Of a stretch of DNA of 7,738 nucleotides, positions 5,642 through 7,738 are shown piece by piece (the stretch's first letter is position 1; every line of letters begins with the position of its first letter). This stretch comes from Treponema sp. GTDB lineage: Bacteria > Spirochaetota > Spirochaetia > Treponematales > Breznakiellaceae. The notes beneath the pieces were generated by a model. It made no database searches. It had not been told where the DNA came from and saw nothing but the letters and a program-made list of their open reading frames with translations. Position numbers and translations under genes: made by a program. The stretch covers positions 1 to 7,738 of the forward strand of contig JAIRLQ010000051.1 of assembly GCA_031259345.1 (NCBI GenBank), written 5' to 3'.

Positions 5642-6604
5642 ATGGCCATATTCAAAAAGCCCGATGGGACACAGTTTCTTAAAGGCGGTACGGTGATCCT
5701 TATCATCATTCTGATAGGCGTGCTTATCTTTCTTTTTACCAGTTTTTACATTGTCGATCAGACGGAAGAAGCGGTGATCACACGCCTGGGACGCTATTTA
5801 AAGACCAGCGAACCGGGTCTGCATTACAAACTTCCATTTGGCATAGACAAGCATTACATCGTCAATGTGACCACTGTGCAAACCGAGCAGTTTGGTTTTC
5901 GTACAATAACAAGCGGTATGAGTTCTACATACGCCGACCAGTCCGACGAAGCTACCATGCTTACCGGGGATCTTAATATCGTTGAAGTAGAATGGATTAT
6001 CCAGTACCGCATTGTTGATCCCAAGGCGTGGACTTTTAACGTAATGGAGAAAACTGCCACAATTCGTGACGTTTCCCGTTCGGCAATCAATATGTTGGTA
6101 GGCGACCGGGCCATTATGGACATTATGGGTTCCGAGCGTACCTTTATCGAAGCCGCAGGGGTCGATTTTATGAACGAAACTTTTAGGGGATACGGCCTGG
6201 GGATTAATGTGATCGCCGTAAAACTCCAGAACATCAACGCCCCTGCGGGTGTGCAGGAAGCTTTTGACGATGTAAACAAGGCGGAGCAGGATATGAACCG
6301 CCTCATCAACGAGGGCCAGCAGTTGTACAACGAAGAGATCCCCAAGGCCAAGGGCGAGAGGGAACGCCTTATCCAGGAAGCCCAGGGTTACGCCGCGGAG
6401 CGGAAAAACAAGGCGGCAGGCGATGTGGCAAGGTTTAACGCGGTGTACGAAGAATACCGCCGGGATCCAGAAGTAACCCGCCAGCGCCTTTATTACGAAA
6501 TGATAGAAGAAGTTTTTAAAGACGATAACAACACCGTCATTATTGATAAAGATTTTGAAAACTTTCTTCCCCTAAGGAATTTGAGCGCGGGGAGGAATCA
6601 ATAA
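5642..6604 (+). CDS. hflK: HflK, membrane SPFH protein modulating FtsH protease
   Basis: HflK and HflC form a large complex in the cytoplasmic membrane that encloses and modulates the AAA protease FtsH. The 320-residue product has a short cytoplasmic N terminus, one membrane segment (about 16-37, rich in I/L/V), then an SPFH/band-7 domain beginning 'YIVDQTEEAVITRLGRYL' and 'PGLHYKLPFG'. A charged C-terminal coiled-coil-like region follows (about 210-270, with 'PKAKGERERLIQEAQGYAAE'). E. coli HflK is about 419 residues; the shorter length here comes partly from lack of its glycine/proline-rich N-terminal extension. GGAGG (5633-5637) is only four bases from the ATG. The gene is divergent from rpoZ and overlaps hflC by one base. 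HflK rather than HflC is chosen from gene order, the 'QTEEAV' start and the 'PKAKGE' segment. Confidence 0.93.
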   Translation: MAIFKKPDGTQFLKGGTVILIIILIGVLIFLFTSFYIVDQTEEAVITRLGRYLKTSEPGLHYKLPFGIDKHYIVNVTTVQTEQFGFRTITSGMSSTYADQSDEATMLTGDLNIVEVEWIIQYRIVDPKAWTFNVMEKTATIRDVSRSAINMLVGDRAIMDIMGSERTFIEAAGVDFMNETFRGYGLGINVIAVKLQNINAPAGVQEAFDDVNKAEQDMNRLINEGQQLYNEEIPKAKGERERLIQEAQGYAAERKNKAAGDVARFNAVYEEYRRDPEVTRQRLYYEMIEEVFKDDNNTVIIDKDFENFLPLRNLSAGRNQ

Positions 6605-7572
6605 TGAAAAAACTATTTGGTTTTGTAATTATTATTGCTGTAATTGTTATTGCCATACTTGTCATGGGGCCTTTTTATGTAGTTGACGAAGGAGAACTTG
6701 CGGTTATCGTCCAGATGGGCCGTTTGACCGGCGTCATTACCGAAGCGGGCCTTCATGTTAAAGTTCCGTTTATCGATGAAGTAATACGTTATCCCAAACG
6801 TATCATGGCATGGGACGGCGAGCAAAAAAGCATGCTTACCAAAGAAAAGCAGTATATATGGGTGGATGTTACTGCCCGCTGGAAAATATCAGACCCCAAG
6901 CTGTTTTACGAGGCGGTCCAGACTATAGACGGCGCTTATTCAAAACTGGCGGAAGTGATTGATTCGGAAGTGCGCACAGTCGTTGCCGAAAATTTTCTAA
7001 GGGAGTCGGTCAGGAATTCCAACATACTCCTTGAAAAATCTGCCGACATTTTTGATACTGATTCCGGGGTTGAAACTTTGACGGCTATCGAAAGCGAAGG
7101 CAGCCGTGAGCCAATTGTAAAGGGAAGGCGGCAGTTGGCGGAAGAAGTCCTTGAACGTTCCCGTAAAATGGTTCCTCAGTACGGCATAGAACTTATTGAT
7201 GTGGTAACCCGCCAGATTCGCTACAACGATCAGCTTACCCAAAGCGTGTACGCCAGGATGATCAAAGAGCGAAACCAAATTGCCCAGTACAGGCGTTCCG
7301 AAGGGGAAGGCAAAAAAGCCGAATGGGTGGGCCGGATGAATAACGAACGCATGTCTATACTTTCCGATGCTTACGCAAAAGCCGAAGCAATAAGAGGCGA
7401 AGCCGACGCGGAAGCCTCACGTATCTATGCCGAAGCCTACAACAGGGACAGGAACTTTTTTGATTTTTGGCGGGCGGTAGAATCCTACAGGACTACCATC
7501 CCCAATTTTGACAAGACCCTGTCTACGGATATGGATTATTTCAAGTATCTTTATTCCCCATTTGGACGATAA
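6604..7572 (+). CDS. hflC: HflC, membrane SPFH protein modulating FtsH protease
   Basis: This 322-residue partner of HflK has one N-terminal membrane segment (about 4-26) and an SPFH domain starting 'YVVDEGELAVIVQMGRL' with 'AGLHVKVPFIDEV'. Its 'GRRQLAEEVL' helix (from Gly174) lies in the region where HflC proteins carry a G-R-x-x-L motif. The C-terminal helix carries 'RGEADAEASRIYAEAYNRD', and the tail reads 'FFDFWRAVESY' (from Phe285) and then 'MDYFKYLYSP', all close to E. coli HflC. The ATG overlaps the hflK stop (TAATG), and GGAGG (6591-6595) sits eight bases before it, so equal, coupled synthesis of both subunits is expected. Much of the protein should lie on the outer side of the membrane, as in E. 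coli. FtsH itself is not in the window. Confidence 0.94.
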   Translation: MKKLFGFVIIIAVIVIAILVMGPFYVVDEGELAVIVQMGRLTGVITEAGLHVKVPFIDEVIRYPKRIMAWDGEQKSMLTKEKQYIWVDVTARWKISDPKLFYEAVQTIDGAYSKLAEVIDSEVRTVVAENFLRESVRNSNILLEKSADIFDTDSGVETLTAIESEGSREPIVKGRRQLAEEVLERSRKMVPQYGIELIDVVTRQIRYNDQLTQSVYARMIKERNQIAQYRRSEGEGKKAEWVGRMNNERMSILSDAYAKAEAIRGEADAEASRIYAEAYNRDRNFFDFWRAVESYRTTIPNFDKTLSTDMDYFKYLYSPFGR

Positions 7573-7588
7573 AAGGAATTACGCTGCT

Positions 7589-7738
7589 TTGGGAATATTC
7601 AATTTTGAATTGAACGGTGAAAAAGTACTGGGCTTTGACACCGGCCTGGATTCCAGTTCTTTCGCCCGGGCAAAGATGGCAGCTTTCCTGACCCAGAGGG
7701 GATCTGTTGTATATCCCGATGGAAGGATTGAAGCCTGG
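7589..7738 (+). CDS. Unrecognised gene, N-terminal part (3' end outside window)
   Basis: The frame stays open to the window end, giving 50 codons from a TTG at 7589. The N terminus reads 'GIFNFELNGEKVLGFDTGLD' and then a helix-like 'SSFARAKMAAFLTQRGSVV'. AAAGGA just after the hflC stop (about 7572-7577) sits some 11 bases before this TTG, the same wide spacing seen for miaA. An alternative TTG at 7562 would overlap the hflC end by 11 bases but has no ribosome site. There is no in-frame ATG before Met30, which is less likely as the start. No signal peptide or membrane segment is seen in this part. The gene probably belongs to the hflKC operon. I do not recognise the family and assign no function. 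Confidence 0.55.
   Translation, partial: MGIFNFELNGEKVLGFDTGLDSSSFARAKMAAFLTQRGSVVYPDGRIEAW

Noticed and set aside
5854..6351. Open frame of 165 codons antisense to hflK
   Set aside because: The sense frame encodes a clear SPFH protein; the antisense product has no coherent domain.

Overview
The window looks like a chromosomal segment of a spirochaete, most likely a Treponema-type organism of moderate GC, possibly of the termite-gut or other host-associated group. This rests on my recollection of the very short omega-like protein next to miaA, on the style of the hflK/hflC pair, and on composition. It is an inference, not a database result. The window joins an accessory sugar-utilisation locus (1-4393, plus strand) to a block of core housekeeping genes (4353-7738).

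The left part starts inside the 3' end of a sugar ABC-transporter substrate-binding protein gene. Two perfect hairpins follow in tandem (345-378 and 382-411). Next is a good sigma-70-like promoter (421-448) whose -10 box and predicted start site lie inside a 34-bp inverted repeat (436-469), a likely repressor operator. The operon behind it encodes an L-rhamnose mutarotase family protein (485-808) and three consecutive proteins that I assign to the uroporphyrinogen-decarboxylase/MtaA-like (URO-D) superfamily (847-1911, 1923-3110, 3113-4393). Gaps between the three are 11 and 2 bases, so they are probably co-translated. The first two carry the H-x-C zinc-type motif of corrinoid/thiol methyltransferases; the third has lost its histidine and has a Y-G-C-C motif instead. 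No heme-synthesis gene is nearby, so these are unlikely to be HemE enzymes. The working idea is that a deoxysugar, or an O-methylated deoxysugar, is imported, equilibrated by the mutarotase and processed by the URO-D trio, for example by methyl transfer. The substrate and chemistry are not established by the sequence.

The sugar operon converges on miaA with a 41-bp tail-to-tail overlap (4353-4393) and no recognisable terminator. miaA (minus, TTG start) lies directly downstream of a 65-residue RNA polymerase omega-like gene (5351-5548, minus). That gene has a consensus-like promoter placed so that transcription should begin at or next to its ATG, suggesting a leaderless mRNA.

Divergent from it, hflK and hflC (5642-6604 and 6604-7572, plus) overlap by one base (TAATG) and encode the two membrane SPFH proteins that form the FtsH-associated HflKC complex. 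A 27-bp inverted repeat (5592-5618) lies just upstream of hflK. The window ends in the first 50 codons of an unrecognised gene, probably in the same operon. I saw no tRNA, rRNA, CRISPR array, insertion sequence or integrase.
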